Source: Acidobacterium sp. (GTDB taxonomy: Bacteria > Acidobacteriota > Terriglobia > Terriglobales > Acidobacteriaceae). From it: 37,473 nt of DNA. The position numbers and the translations under genes are program-made. Positions 1 to 7,340 of the stretch are shown one piece after another. Position 1 is the stretch's first letter. Every line of letters starts with the position of its first letter. The notes under the pieces are model-generated. The model was not told the origin of the DNA, did not search any database, and saw nothing but the letters and a program-made list of their open reading frames with translations. Location of the stretch: assembly GCA_003166955.1 (NCBI GenBank), contig PMUI01000119.1:1-37473 (forward strand), given 5' to 3'.

Positions 1-531
1 ACCGAAGAGGCCGACCTCGCCGCCGAGCACGAGATGGCCAACGACGAGAAGGAACGCGCCGAGCACGTCATGCTCGTCGACCTCGGCCGCAACGACGTCG
101 GCCGGGGCAGCGAATATGGCACCGTGAAGGTGACAAATCTAATGCACGTCGAGCGCTACTCGCATGTCATGCACCTGGTCAGCGACATCGAAGGCCGCCT
201 CAAACCGGAGCTCTCCGCCGTCGACGCGCTCCGATCATGCTTCCCCGCAGGAACCCTCAGCGGCGCCCCTAAAATCCGCGCCATGCAGATCATCGAAGAG
301 CTCGAACCCACACGCCGCGGCATCTACGGTGGCACTGTCCTCTATGCCGACTACTCCGGCAACCTGACGTCGTGCATCGCCATCCGCACATTGCTGGTGG
401 AAGGAAAGAAAGGCTACATCCAGGCCGGTGCCGGCATCGTCGCCGACTCCGTCCCCGAAAACGAATACCAGGAGAGCCTCAATAAGGCCAAAGCGGTGGT
501 GCGCGCGGTGGAGAGAGCGAGAGAGGGATAG
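1..531 (+). CDS. trpE: Anthranilate synthase component I, C-terminal part
   Basis: The gene is cut by the window start; frame 1 is open from base 1 and ends at 531. Anthranilate synthase component I converts chorismate to anthranilate with ammonia from the TrpG subunit, the first step of tryptophan synthesis in the cytoplasm. The visible part is the end of the chorismate-binding fold: [11 protein letters not shown], then [24 protein letters not shown] and [14 protein letters not shown], all hallmarks of TrpE/PabB-type enzymes. The GRNDVGRG and GAGIVADS wording fits TrpE better than PabB, but without the N-terminal regulatory domain the two cannot be fully separated. The partner subunit gene (2375-2941) lies downstream but is separated by a nuclease gene and a convergent gene, so the usual trpEG operon is interrupted. 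Confidence 0.95.
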   Translation, partial: TEEADLAAEHEMANDEKERAEHVMLVDLGRNDVGRGSEYGTVKVTNLMHVERYSHVMHLVSDIEGRLKPELSAVDALRSCFPAGTLSGAPKIRAMQIIEELEPTRRGIYGGTVLYADYSGNLTSCIAIRTLLVEGKKGYIQAGAGIVADSVPENEYQESLNKAKAVVRAVERAREG

Positions 532-554
532 GATCTGCAGAAGAGGGCAAACTT

Positions 555-1586
555 GTGACTGACGGGGTCCGAATTTGGGAGGTTGGTTCTGAAGACACGC
601 TTGCTGAAGTACCTCGGTCCAAATTGGACCGGGAGGAGCGGATCGAGAAGTGGATTACTCAAGAGATCTCGGTTCTTGATGCCAGCGAATCAGGTCTCCT
701 GATTATTGGGCGGCAGGTAAGAACAGATTTTGGTGGCGAAATAGACCTTTTATGTATTGACTCGTTGGGTGATCTGGTGATCGTAGAACTGAAGCGCGAC
801 AGGACTCCTCGCGAAGTGACCGCTCAGGCGCTCGATTACGCGGCCTGGATTGAAGGCTTGGGTAGAGAGAGGATTGAAGAAATAGCTGCTGACTATCTGA
901 AATCATCCCTTGAAGACGAGTTCCAGAAGGCCTTTCCTGGTTCCGCTTACCCAGACGTTGTCAATGCAAATCATTCAATCCAAATCGTCGCTTCTGAAAT
1001 GAGTGACAGCACCGAAAGAATCATTCGTTATCTTTCGGCAAAGGGGATAGATATCAACTTCGTACGTTTTCGGATGTTTAGATCCGCCGATGGGCGCGAG
1101 TCGCTCGTGCGGACCTTCACGGTCCCGCCCGATCAAGCCGAGCAGAATGCGCTCAGGAACCCCACCACGAAAAGGACGCTCTCAGGAAAGACTCTCGAAA
1201 CACGCCTAGCCGAATGCCACAATGAAGCTGAGCGAGAGTTTCTTACGGAGAGGCTTGAAGACCCAAAGCAATTGACTGGCCTTAAGAAACAAGCTCTTTT
1301 CTTCACGGTCGGCGGGCAAACTCGGTTCAGGGTGAGCGGACGGACAACTCACGCCAAGCTAATTCAAAAGGGTAGATTCGAGGGAGATGAAGAATTCTGG
1401 AATCAAGCTCTCTCCACAAACAAGGTGGGCTTTCCACAAGGAGGTAAGAACCTTTCTCTTCAACTCGTGAGCAAACAGGACTTCGATTTCTTTTACCAAG
1501 TTGCCACGAAGGATGCTCACTCCTTCAAGTGGTCGAGTGAGGGCACAGACGGCGCAAACGAAGAGGAAGAAGATGAAGTTAAGTGA
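555..1586 (+). CDS. NucS/DUF91-like PD-(D/E)XK endonuclease domain protein
   Basis: A 343-aa protein with a nuclease fold of the NucS (DUF91) type. The active-site pattern is readable: GGEIDLL with Asp64, VIVELKRD with Glu78 and Lys80, and TAQALDY with Gln91, matching D-ExK-Q of NucS enzymes. Real NucS/EndoMS cuts branched or mismatched DNA; this protein has only the nuclease motif, followed by about 200 residues that I do not recognise and a very acidic tail (EEEEDE). Substrate and role are therefore unknown; stand-alone relatives are often linked to defence or repair. It starts 24 bp after trpE and ends 48 bp from a convergent gene. The DNA is visibly less GC-rich and its codon choice more relaxed than the flanking trp genes, which suggests horizontal insertion between trpE and trpG. 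Confidence 0.8.
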   Translation: MTDGVRIWEVGSEDTLAEVPRSKLDREERIEKWITQEISVLDASESGLLIIGRQVRTDFGGEIDLLCIDSLGDLVIVELKRDRTPREVTAQALDYAAWIEGLGRERIEEIAADYLKSSLEDEFQKAFPGSAYPDVVNANHSIQIVASEMSDSTERIIRYLSAKGIDINFVRFRMFRSADGRESLVRTFTVPPDQAEQNALRNPTTKRTLSGKTLETRLAECHNEAEREFLTERLEDPKQLTGLKKQALFFTVGGQTRFRVSGRTTHAKLIQKGRFEGDEEFWNQALSTNKVGFPQGGKNLSLQLVSKQDFDFFYQVATKDAHSFKWSSEGTDGANEEEEDEVK

Positions 1587-1633
1587 AATCCTAGCTCGCC
1601 CGTCACTGTACCGCAGCCGCCGGACGGCCACTC

Positions 1634-2254
1634 CTACTTCACGCGCTCCGTGCTGCCCTGCACATCCAGACGACAGTTGCCGTGCCCAAACGCCGTCCAG
1701 AACGTTCCATCGGTGAGCAACACCTGCTGCAGCGACACGCGCGTCACGCCGTACGCATACATCTTCTCCGGCACGCGGATCTCACGCAGTTGCTCCGCAG
1801 CCTCGTCAGCCGTATCCACGCCGGAGAAGGTCAGCCGCAGATCGAACGCGTTCGCGTCGAGCTGATAGACGCTCTGCTTGCCCAGCAACCGCGCCGTGAT
1901 CGTGACGGATCGGATCGCCTTCCCACTCGAGTTCCTGAACCCGAGCGCCAGATTCGGCTCCGTCACCTTCTCCGCACTCGTCACCGGCAGATAGCTCGCC
2001 GGCCAGTTCAGTTGCGCGCTCGTCAGCACCACCGGACACCCGGCCTGGGAAGGCGGCGACAGCGCCCACAGTTGAAGCCTCGACTCCGCCTGCGCTTCCA
2101 TCCACCTCTTCTCCATCTCCTGGGGTGAAGCGAGGACGCCGGGATGGACCTCGACGACGGGACTCTGCGAATCGGCATCAGGCGCCGGTGCCTGACTTTG
2201 TCCAAATCCTGCCGTGGCAGCGAGCATGACAAGAGCGGAGACGAAGAGCTTCAT
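1634..2254 (-). CDS. Secreted protein of unknown function
   Basis: The frame is open further upstream, but I place the start at the ATG at 2254 because it follows a GGAGGT ribosome site by about 7 bases and begins a clear signal peptide (MKLFVSALVMLAATAGFGQS). The upstream extension would run antisense through trpG and has low-complexity composition. The mature protein of about 185 residues has no motif I recognise; it has an alternating pattern typical of beta structure, for example SVTITARLLGK and FDLRLTFSGVD. Probably exported to the periplasm or outer membrane. It is convergent with the NucS-like gene and divergent from trpG, so it is its own transcription unit. Confidence 0.7.
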   Translation of the reverse strand: MKLFVSALVMLAATAGFGQSQAPAPDADSQSPVVEVHPGVLASPQEMEKRWMEAQAESRLQLWALSPPSQAGCPVVLTSAQLNWPASYLPVTSAEKVTEPNLALGFRNSSGKAIRSVTITARLLGKQSVYQLDANAFDLRLTFSGVDTADEAAEQLREIRVPEKMYAYGVTRVSLQQVLLTDGTFWTAFGHGNCRLDVQGSTERVK

Positions 2255-2374
2255 CGCGAGCACCTCCGATGCCCCACAGCATAGCACCGCCAACGGCGAA
2301 AGAACCGCGAAACACGCGGCCCTCGATGTACTCAACAAGGCAGCACCCAACAACCCGGCGCTAAACTGAACGCA

Positions 2375-2941
2375 ATGGTCTTCGTCCTCGACAACTACGA
2401 CTCCTTCACCTTCAACCTCGTCCAGTACATGGGCGAGCTCGGCGCCGACGTGGTCGTGCGCCGCAACGACGAGTTGACGCCCGAACAGGTCGAAGCCCTG
2501 CACCCCGATCGCATCGTGCTCTCCCCGGGCCCCTGCACGCCGCAGGAAGCCGGCATCTCCATCGATCTCATCCGCCACATGGCCGGAAAGGTCCCGATTC
2601 TCGGCGTTTGTCTCGGCCATCAGGCGATCGGCGCCGCTTTCGGCGGCAACATCATCCGCGCGCCGAAGCTCATGCACGGCAAGACCAGCGCCGTCGAACA
2701 CGACGGCAAGACCATCTTCGACGGTATCTCCACTCCGATGACCTGCACCCGCTACCATTCCCTCATCGTGGAAGAGAAGGGCCTGCCGAGAGACCTCGAA
2801 GTCTCCGCCCGCACCTCCGACGGCACCATCATGGGCCTGCGCCATCGCAGCCTCCCCGTCGAAGGCGTGCAGTTCCACCCCGAATCCGTCCTTACCTCCG
2901 ACGGCAAGCGGCTCATCCAGAACTTCCTCAAGCTCGCATGA
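2375..2941 (+). CDS. trpG: Anthranilate synthase component II (glutamine amidotransferase)
   Basis: A 188-aa class I glutamine amidotransferase that frees ammonia from glutamine for TrpE; in many bacteria the same protein also serves PabB in folate synthesis. It opens with FVLDNYDSFTFNLVQY, carries the oxyanion loop LSPGPCTPQEAG, the nucleophile Cys79 in GVCLGHQAIG, and the C-terminal His-Glu pair in GVQFHPES. Length is normal for TrpG/PabA. Its stop overlaps the start of the next gene in an ATGA arrangement, suggesting translational coupling with an unrelated secreted protein. It is separated from trpE by about 1.8 kb. Confidence 0.95.
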   Translation: MVFVLDNYDSFTFNLVQYMGELGADVVVRRNDELTPEQVEALHPDRIVLSPGPCTPQEAGISIDLIRHMAGKVPILGVCLGHQAIGAAFGGNIIRAPKLMHGKTSAVEHDGKTIFDGISTPMTCTRYHSLIVEEKGLPRDLEVSARTSDGTIMGLRHRSLPVEGVQFHPESVLTSDGKRLIQNFLKLA

Positions 2942-3987
2942 AATCTGCCGCCGTCATTCTGCTGTTCGCTGCCGGCGCCGCAGCGCAGCAACCAACACCC
3001 TCCACGCCGCCGCAGCCCGCACCTGACCAACAACCCGCGTCGCTTGCCACGGTCCTCCACGAGTCCGCAACCCCGGCGCCAGCCGACGCGGCCTCGCTCG
3101 CTACCGTCTCCACCGACGGCGTTTCGCTCGGTGGTCCCATGACCGTCGCCAACGGCCTCGCCTTCATCGGCAACAACGGAGCCGTCACTGCGGACGACAA
3201 GACCGTGCACCTCAAGCTCACGCGCGGCGGCAACCTCAACGTTTGCGCCACGACCCAGGTTCATCTCTCCACCGACACAACGGTCTCCGGCGGCGGCCTT
3301 ATGATCGCGCTCAACCGTGGTGCCGTCGAAGGCCACTACATCCCCGGCCAGTTCTCCGACGTCATTCTCACGCCGGATCTGCGCATTCTCATCTCCGGTC
3401 CCGGCACGGCCGACTTCAGCCTCCGCGTCAACAATCAGGGCGACACCTGCTTCGACAATCACGGCGACCACGCTCCCTACGTGCTTGCCACCAATCTCTT
3501 CGAAGGCGGCGCCTATCGCATCCAGCCCAACCAACGCGTCCTCTTCGAGCACGGCAGCCTGCAGCAGGTCGTCGACAACGAGCCGGAGGCCTGCGGATGT
3601 CCGCCGACCCCGCCCACGCCCGAGCCCACCGCCATCGCCCGCATCGGCGCGCCCGGCTTGACTCTCCACACCAGTAACGAGACCAACACTCCCCCGCCCA
3701 GCCCTCACTCTACTGAAGCGGAGAACCCATTTCCCCTCGCCGAGAGCGAAGGGCTCAAGACTCCATCGGCACCGCCGTCGACCCCGGCCGTTCCGCCTGG
3801 GCAGGCCCAGGCTCAGATCACTGCTCCCCTGGTCTACAACGGCGAGACTCCGCCGCCGGCCAGTGAGGCCGCAACGAAACCCGCAACGCCGGGTGCAGGC
3901 CCCGCGACTGCAGCGCCGGAACCGGCCAAACCAAAAAAGCACTCCGCCTTCGTCCGCTTCTTCCGCAGGGTCTTCGGCCAGCCTTAA
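2938..3987 (+). CDS. Secreted proline-rich protein with a FecR-like beta domain
   Basis: Starts at the ATG overlapping the trpG stop (ATGA) and encodes 349 aa. It begins with a signal peptide (MKSAAVILLFAAGAAA) followed by a Pro/Ala/Gln linker. Residues about 45-220 form a beta-rich region (VHLKLTRGGNLNVCA, VHLSTDTTVSGGG, DFSLRVNNQGDTC) that resembles FecR-type domains, by resemblance only. A second Pro-rich stretch leads to a basic C-terminus, KKHSAFVRFFRRVFGQP, which could form an amphipathic helix. Function unknown; the coupling to trpG may reflect only compact packing. Confidence 0.7.
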   Translation: MKSAAVILLFAAGAAAQQPTPSTPPQPAPDQQPASLATVLHESATPAPADAASLATVSTDGVSLGGPMTVANGLAFIGNNGAVTADDKTVHLKLTRGGNLNVCATTQVHLSTDTTVSGGGLMIALNRGAVEGHYIPGQFSDVILTPDLRILISGPGTADFSLRVNNQGDTCFDNHGDHAPYVLATNLFEGGAYRIQPNQRVLFEHGSLQQVVDNEPEACGCPPTPPTPEPTAIARIGAPGLTLHTSNETNTPPPSPHSTEAENPFPLAESEGLKTPSAPPSTPAVPPGQAQAQITAPLVYNGETPPPASEAATKPATPGAGPATAAPEPAKPKKHSAFVRFFRRVFGQP

Positions 3988-4042
3988 GCCAGCCCCATCG
4001 CGCCACTGCGATAAAATCAGATCTGCCGGAGTATGCACCTGC

Positions 4043-4061
4043 GCGGACCGTTCAGGTCCGC
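4043..4061 (+). promoter_or_regulatory. Stem-loop in the efp leader
   Basis: Perfect 7-bp stem GCGGACC/GGTCCGC with a 5-nt loop, 59 bases upstream of the efp start. There is no T-run, so it is not an intrinsic terminator; it may affect leader structure. A TAAAAT box lies just upstream, near 4012, and AAGGAG at about 4103-4108 is the efp ribosome site. Confidence 0.4.
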
Positions 4062-4119
4062 CTCCCGCGGCTCTATCTGCCGCAGCATTCCGCAATAACT
4101 TCCGTAAGGAGCTTCACCC

Positions 4120-4680
4120 ATGGCGATTCCCGCCACCCAGCTGCGCCCGGGCATGATCATCAAGCACAACAACGAGCTCCACTCCGTCTTCTCCGTGGAG
4201 CATCGCACGCCCGGCAACCTGCGCGCCTTCATCCAGGCCAAACTGCGCAACCTGCGCACCGGCGCCATGTTCGAGCACCGCTTCCGCTCGCCCGACCCCA
4301 TCGAGCGCGTCGTCGTCGACGAAATCCCCATGGACTTCCTCTACAACGACGGCGACGACTACTACTTTATGAACACCGAGAACTACGAGCAGACCCACCT
4401 CAAACGCGACACCTTGGGCGATGCGGTCGAATACCTCATCCCCAACCTGCAGATCAAAGTCTCATTCCACGATGGCAAGCCCGTCGGCATCGAGCTACCA
4501 CAGACCGTTGAGCTCACCGTCGTCGAAACGGAACCGGGTCTCAAATCGGCAACCGCATCCTCGGTCACCAAGCCGGCCAAGACCGAAACCGGCCTCGTTG
4601 TCTACGTCCCGCCCTTCATCAATGAAGGCGAGAAGATTCGCGTCGACACCGCCGAAGGCGCCTACCTCAGCCGCGCCTGA
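4120..4680 (+). CDS. efp: Elongation factor P
   Basis: A 186-aa EF-P, normal length, with the KOW-like N-terminal domain, the central OB domain and the C-terminal signature VVYVPPFINEGEKIRVDT. EF-P enters the ribosomal E site and relieves stalling at proline runs, of which this window has many. The ribosome site AAGGAG precedes the ATG. The tip of domain I that reaches the peptidyl-transferase centre reads TPGNLRAF (residues 30-37): Asn33 occupies the place of the modified Lys34 of E. coli, and an arginine (Arg35) lies two positions on. Neither the lysylation nor the Arg32-rhamnosylation pattern fits by simple alignment, and no epmA/epmB or earP gene is in this window. Transcription probably ends at the hairpin at 4703-4730. 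Confidence 0.95.
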   Translation: MAIPATQLRPGMIIKHNNELHSVFSVEHRTPGNLRAFIQAKLRNLRTGAMFEHRFRSPDPIERVVVDEIPMDFLYNDGDDYYFMNTENYEQTHLKRDTLGDAVEYLIPNLQIKVSFHDGKPVGIELPQTVELTVVETEPGLKSATASSVTKPAKTETGLVVYVPPFINEGEKIRVDTAEGAYLSRA

Positions 4681-4702
4681 TCCCGCCCGACCCGCACCCC
4701 CG

Positions 4703-4730
4703 ACGGCGCACCTTCGGCTGCGCCGTTTCT
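4703..4730. terminator. Bidirectional intrinsic terminator
   Basis: Perfect 8-bp stem ACGGCGCA/TGCGCCGT with an 8-nt loop (CCTTCGGC) followed by TTTCT. It sits between the convergent ends of efp and the DUF1570-like gene, overlaps the stop codon of the latter, and can serve both. Confidence 0.7.
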
Positions 4731-6606
4731 ACTTGATCATCATGATCCCAACAATCTGCCCGTCCACTGTCTTGTCCGCCGTCGCGAAATACTCCACCTC
4801 CGCCTTCGTCCCCTCCAGATCCTCGCAGGGATGCACTTCCCCCTTCGGCGTGAAGTTTGCCGCGCTGTATTCCACCTTGTAGTAGTTGTTGCTGTAGAAC
4901 GACAGCTTCTTCGCCGACGTTTCCAGACTCAGCTCCATCACCGCCGGATAACCGCACGTCACTCCCCGAATCACCCCGCGCATCACCCGCATTTGCCCGT
5001 GCGGCGTCTCCGTCGGATGCTTCGGCTTCGCGTCTTCCTCATTCGTGACTGCCACCCCGGTTCCGCTCCCCGCAGCCGACGGTCCCTGCACGATCACCGT
5101 CGTGTGCACCTGCGCCTCCGTCTGCTGCCGCTTGAATTCCTCCATCTGCGTCCGCCGCTGATCCACCTGCTTCAGCATCCGCTCCACCACGTCCACTTCC
5201 AGCGGATTCTTCGCCATCGCTCGCGCCCCCTGCAGCACGCGTACGCTCGAGTCATAGTTATCCTGCTCCAGCAAAATGCTCGCCGTATTCAGCCGGTAAT
5301 GCAGGTTCGTCGGATCCAGGGTCACCGCCTGCAATTCCAGCATGTGCGCCTCATCCAGCTTCTCGTTCCGTCGTGCCAGTAAGTTCGCCAGCGCATCGTA
5401 AGCCGGTGCAAATCGCGGATTCAGCTCGATCGCCGCCCGCAAACTCTTCTCCGCCGCCTCCGTTGTCGACCCACCCATCACCGCCAACGCCCCGGCATAA
5501 TACTGCGCCAGATAACTCTTCGAATCCAGCGCCGCCGCCTCCTCATACCACTTCTTCGCCTCTTCGCGATGCCCCGCACGAAATTCGATCAGCCCCATCG
5601 CTTCATGCGCCTTCACGTTGTCCGGATCGGCCTTCAGCGCCTGATCCAGCAGCGCGCGCGCATCGTCCATCCGCCCCACCTGAGCCAGAAAATCGCCGCG
5701 GATCGCGTCCGCGTCCGCCAGCGTCAACGGCGTCTCAGCAAAGGCCGACTCATCCAGCGGCACCGCCTCCGTCGACTTCCGAAAATAGGTGTATTGCCCC
5801 GCCCGCGTGTAATCGTCCAGCGCCTTTTGCAGCGTTTTCAAATCGCCGAACGCCTGCTCTGCCGCCGTCACCGAATCCACGCCCTTGTTCACCAACTGCA
5901 GATACTTCCCAAGCCGATTCGCATGATCCTTGAAGTCCGCGACTTCCAGATAATGCGTCAGCGCCCACGATTCGGCGTAGAAAAGATCTCCCTTCTGCTC
6001 CTGGTGATAGTAAGGCGACGTCGCGTCCACCTTGAACAACACCGGCAGAGGAATCAGACGGTTTTGCCGCAACAGTTGCAGATCGTTATAGCTCACCTGC
6101 CCCAGCAGCACCTGCTTGTCCTGCACTTCTGTGTTCTGGAAAAACTCCGCCAGCCCCTCGTTCAGCCACAGCGGCATCCACTCCGTCGCGCTCCCCTCTG
6201 CCAGATGCGTGTACTCGTGATACACAAACGACCACGGATGCTCGCCCTCTACATCCAGGCGCACCAAAATGTAGTTCTTGTCCGTCGAGCGCGAGAATAA
6301 CCCGCCCAGGCCGATCTGCCCTTTCGCCAGGTACGCCGCCGGCTCCAGTGCCTCCATATCCTTCTGGCCCTTCACCGCAATCACGACAATCGGATTGGAA
6401 GGATCCAGATTCGCCCCCGGCAAGGTGCTCTGAAACACCCATCGCATTCGCTCGAACTGAGCGAGCACGTGTCGCCCCTGCCGATCCCCCGCGTCCGTCA
6501 CCACGGTAAAGTGCGGACTCTTCACCTCAACCCATCCGGAGCCGTTGTCCCGAGCCCAGACACTCCCCGCAACCAGCAAACATCCCACAACCATTCGCTT
6601 CAGCAT
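4729..6606 (-). CDS. HEYTH-motif (DUF1570-like) peptidase with TPR repeats
   Basis: A 625-aa secreted protein. A signal peptide (MLKRMVVGCLLVAGSVWA) precedes a peptidase-MA-like domain with the zinc motif VYHEYTHLAEGS and a downstream glutamate in LWLNEGLAEFFQ, which together make a gluzincin-type active site. From about residue 290 there are tetratricopeptide units, for example FLAQVGRMDDARALLDQALK and IEFRAGHREEAKKWYEEAA, followed by a coiled, Gln-rich segment and a C-terminal domain of about 100 residues of unknown function. The family is common in Acidobacteria; substrates are not known. The TPRs suggest protein-protein contacts in the periplasm. It is alone on its strand. Confidence 0.85.
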   Translation of the reverse strand: MLKRMVVGCLLVAGSVWARDNGSGWVEVKSPHFTVVTDAGDRQGRHVLAQFERMRWVFQSTLPGANLDPSNPIVVIAVKGQKDMEALEPAAYLAKGQIGLGGLFSRSTDKNYILVRLDVEGEHPWSFVYHEYTHLAEGSATEWMPLWLNEGLAEFFQNTEVQDKQVLLGQVSYNDLQLLRQNRLIPLPVLFKVDATSPYYHQEQKGDLFYAESWALTHYLEVADFKDHANRLGKYLQLVNKGVDSVTAAEQAFGDLKTLQKALDDYTRAGQYTYFRKSTEAVPLDESAFAETPLTLADADAIRGDFLAQVGRMDDARALLDQALKADPDNVKAHEAMGLIEFRAGHREEAKKWYEEAAALDSKSYLAQYYAGALAVMGGSTTEAAEKSLRAAIELNPRFAPAYDALANLLARRNEKLDEAHMLELQAVTLDPTNLHYRLNTASILLEQDNYDSSVRVLQGARAMAKNPLEVDVVERMLKQVDQRRTQMEEFKRQQTEAQVHTTVIVQGPSAAGSGTGVAVTNEEDAKPKHPTETPHGQMRVMRGVIRGVTCGYPAVMELSLETSAKKLSFYSNNYYKVEYSAANFTPKGEVHPCEDLEGTKAEVEYFATADKTVDGQIVGIMMIK

Positions 6607-6672
6607 CGTTTTTCGGACGGCATCCTATCACGCCTGCGCCCCGAACCAAGACTATATTCGTCAATAGACAAG

Positions 6673-6783
6673 CCCAATGGATTGATAACCTTCAACGCGC
6701 GGGACTTTTTGCCCGTTCGCACAGAATTCAATATTCGAGTCATGTTGCCTCGCGACGTGGCACGCAGACTGGAGACAAAATGA
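6673..6783 (+). pseudogene. C-terminal remnant of a PIN-family toxin
   Basis: The in-frame tail reads NGLITFNARDF then FNIRVMLPRDVARRL, which matches the end of PIN-domain toxins of the type paired with HicB-like antitoxins (usual wording: IVTFNxRDF ... GIxVLTPxEFL). Nothing recognisable as the catalytic first two thirds lies upstream: the frame runs back into the 5' part of the divergent peptidase gene. Its TGA overlaps the antitoxin ATG by four bases, the normal toxin-antitoxin junction. I read it as a toxin gene whose 5' part was deleted. Confidence 0.6.
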
Positions 6784-7028
6784 GGAAGAACAACTTTGCC
6801 CTTCGCCTGCAGAGTTCCCTCCTCGACGAGGCACGCCGCGTCGCCGAGGCCGAAGGTGTTGCCCTGAATCAGCTCATCAACGTCGCCCTCGCGGAAAAGC
6901 TCTCTGCTCTGCGCACGGCGGCCTACTTTCATGAGCGTGCTTCTCGCGCCGACCTCCGCAAAGCGCGTCGCATCGTGAAGAAGGCTGGACGCGACAATCC
7001 TCCGGTGCCAGGCGACGAACTCGATTAG
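6780..7028 (+). CDS. HicB/RHH-type antitoxin-like protein
   Basis: An 82-aa basic protein of ribbon-helix-helix character: a short strand (NNFALRLQ) then two helices (SSLLDEARRVAEAEG, LNQLINVALAEKLSAL), as in antitoxins of the HicB family partnered with PIN toxins. It overlaps the toxin remnant by ATGA. Such proteins neutralise the toxin and bind the operon promoter. Here the toxin is truncated, so it may be an orphan antitoxin, which can protect against related toxins or act as a regulator. Confidence 0.7.
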   Translation: MRKNNFALRLQSSLLDEARRVAEAEGVALNQLINVALAEKLSALRTAAYFHERASRADLRKARRIVKKAGRDNPPVPGDELD

Positions 7029-7059
7029 CTCGATCACGAGCCATGATACGGTTAGCGCC

Positions 7060-7293
7060 ATGGAGCGAGCCTTTCGCATTGTCCGCACCCTCGGCCAATG
7101 GACATTGCTCTTCGGGGTCGCCCTCGCCGCCCTCGGTCTCATCGGATGGGTGCTCTCGCTCTTTCATCTCCCATCGTCGTTCCTCATCGACCTCGGCGTC
7201 CTCTCCCTGCCGGCCTTCTTTCTCGGCATTCTGTTTCTTTTCATCGCGGCGATCTTCCAAAGGATTCTCATCCGCCGATCTTCCCAACCCTGA
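7060..7293 (+). CDS. Small two-helix membrane protein
   Basis: A 77-aa protein with two hydrophobic segments (about residues 14-34 and 43-65) and basic ends (ERAFRIVR at the N-terminus, QRILIRRSSQP at the C-terminus). No family recognised. No clear ribosome site precedes the ATG. It lies 47 bp upstream of hisS and might be co-transcribed with it. Confidence 0.5.
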   Translation: MERAFRIVRTLGQWTLLFGVALAALGLIGWVLSLFHLPSSFLIDLGVLSLPAFFLGILFLFIAAIFQRILIRRSSQP

Positions 7294-7340
7294 CCAACCG
7301 GCATCGCCGCGTTCGGTAAACTAACCGAAGATACGTTCAG

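Noticed and set aside
2255-2878. N-terminal extension of the minus-strand secreted protein
   Set aside because: It would run antisense through trpG; the ATG at 2254 has a strong ribosome site and starts a signal peptide.
2752-4095. Long minus-strand open frame over trpG and the FecR-like gene
   Set aside because: Low-complexity Gly/Arg composition, no ribosome site, and fully antisense to genes with clear signatures.
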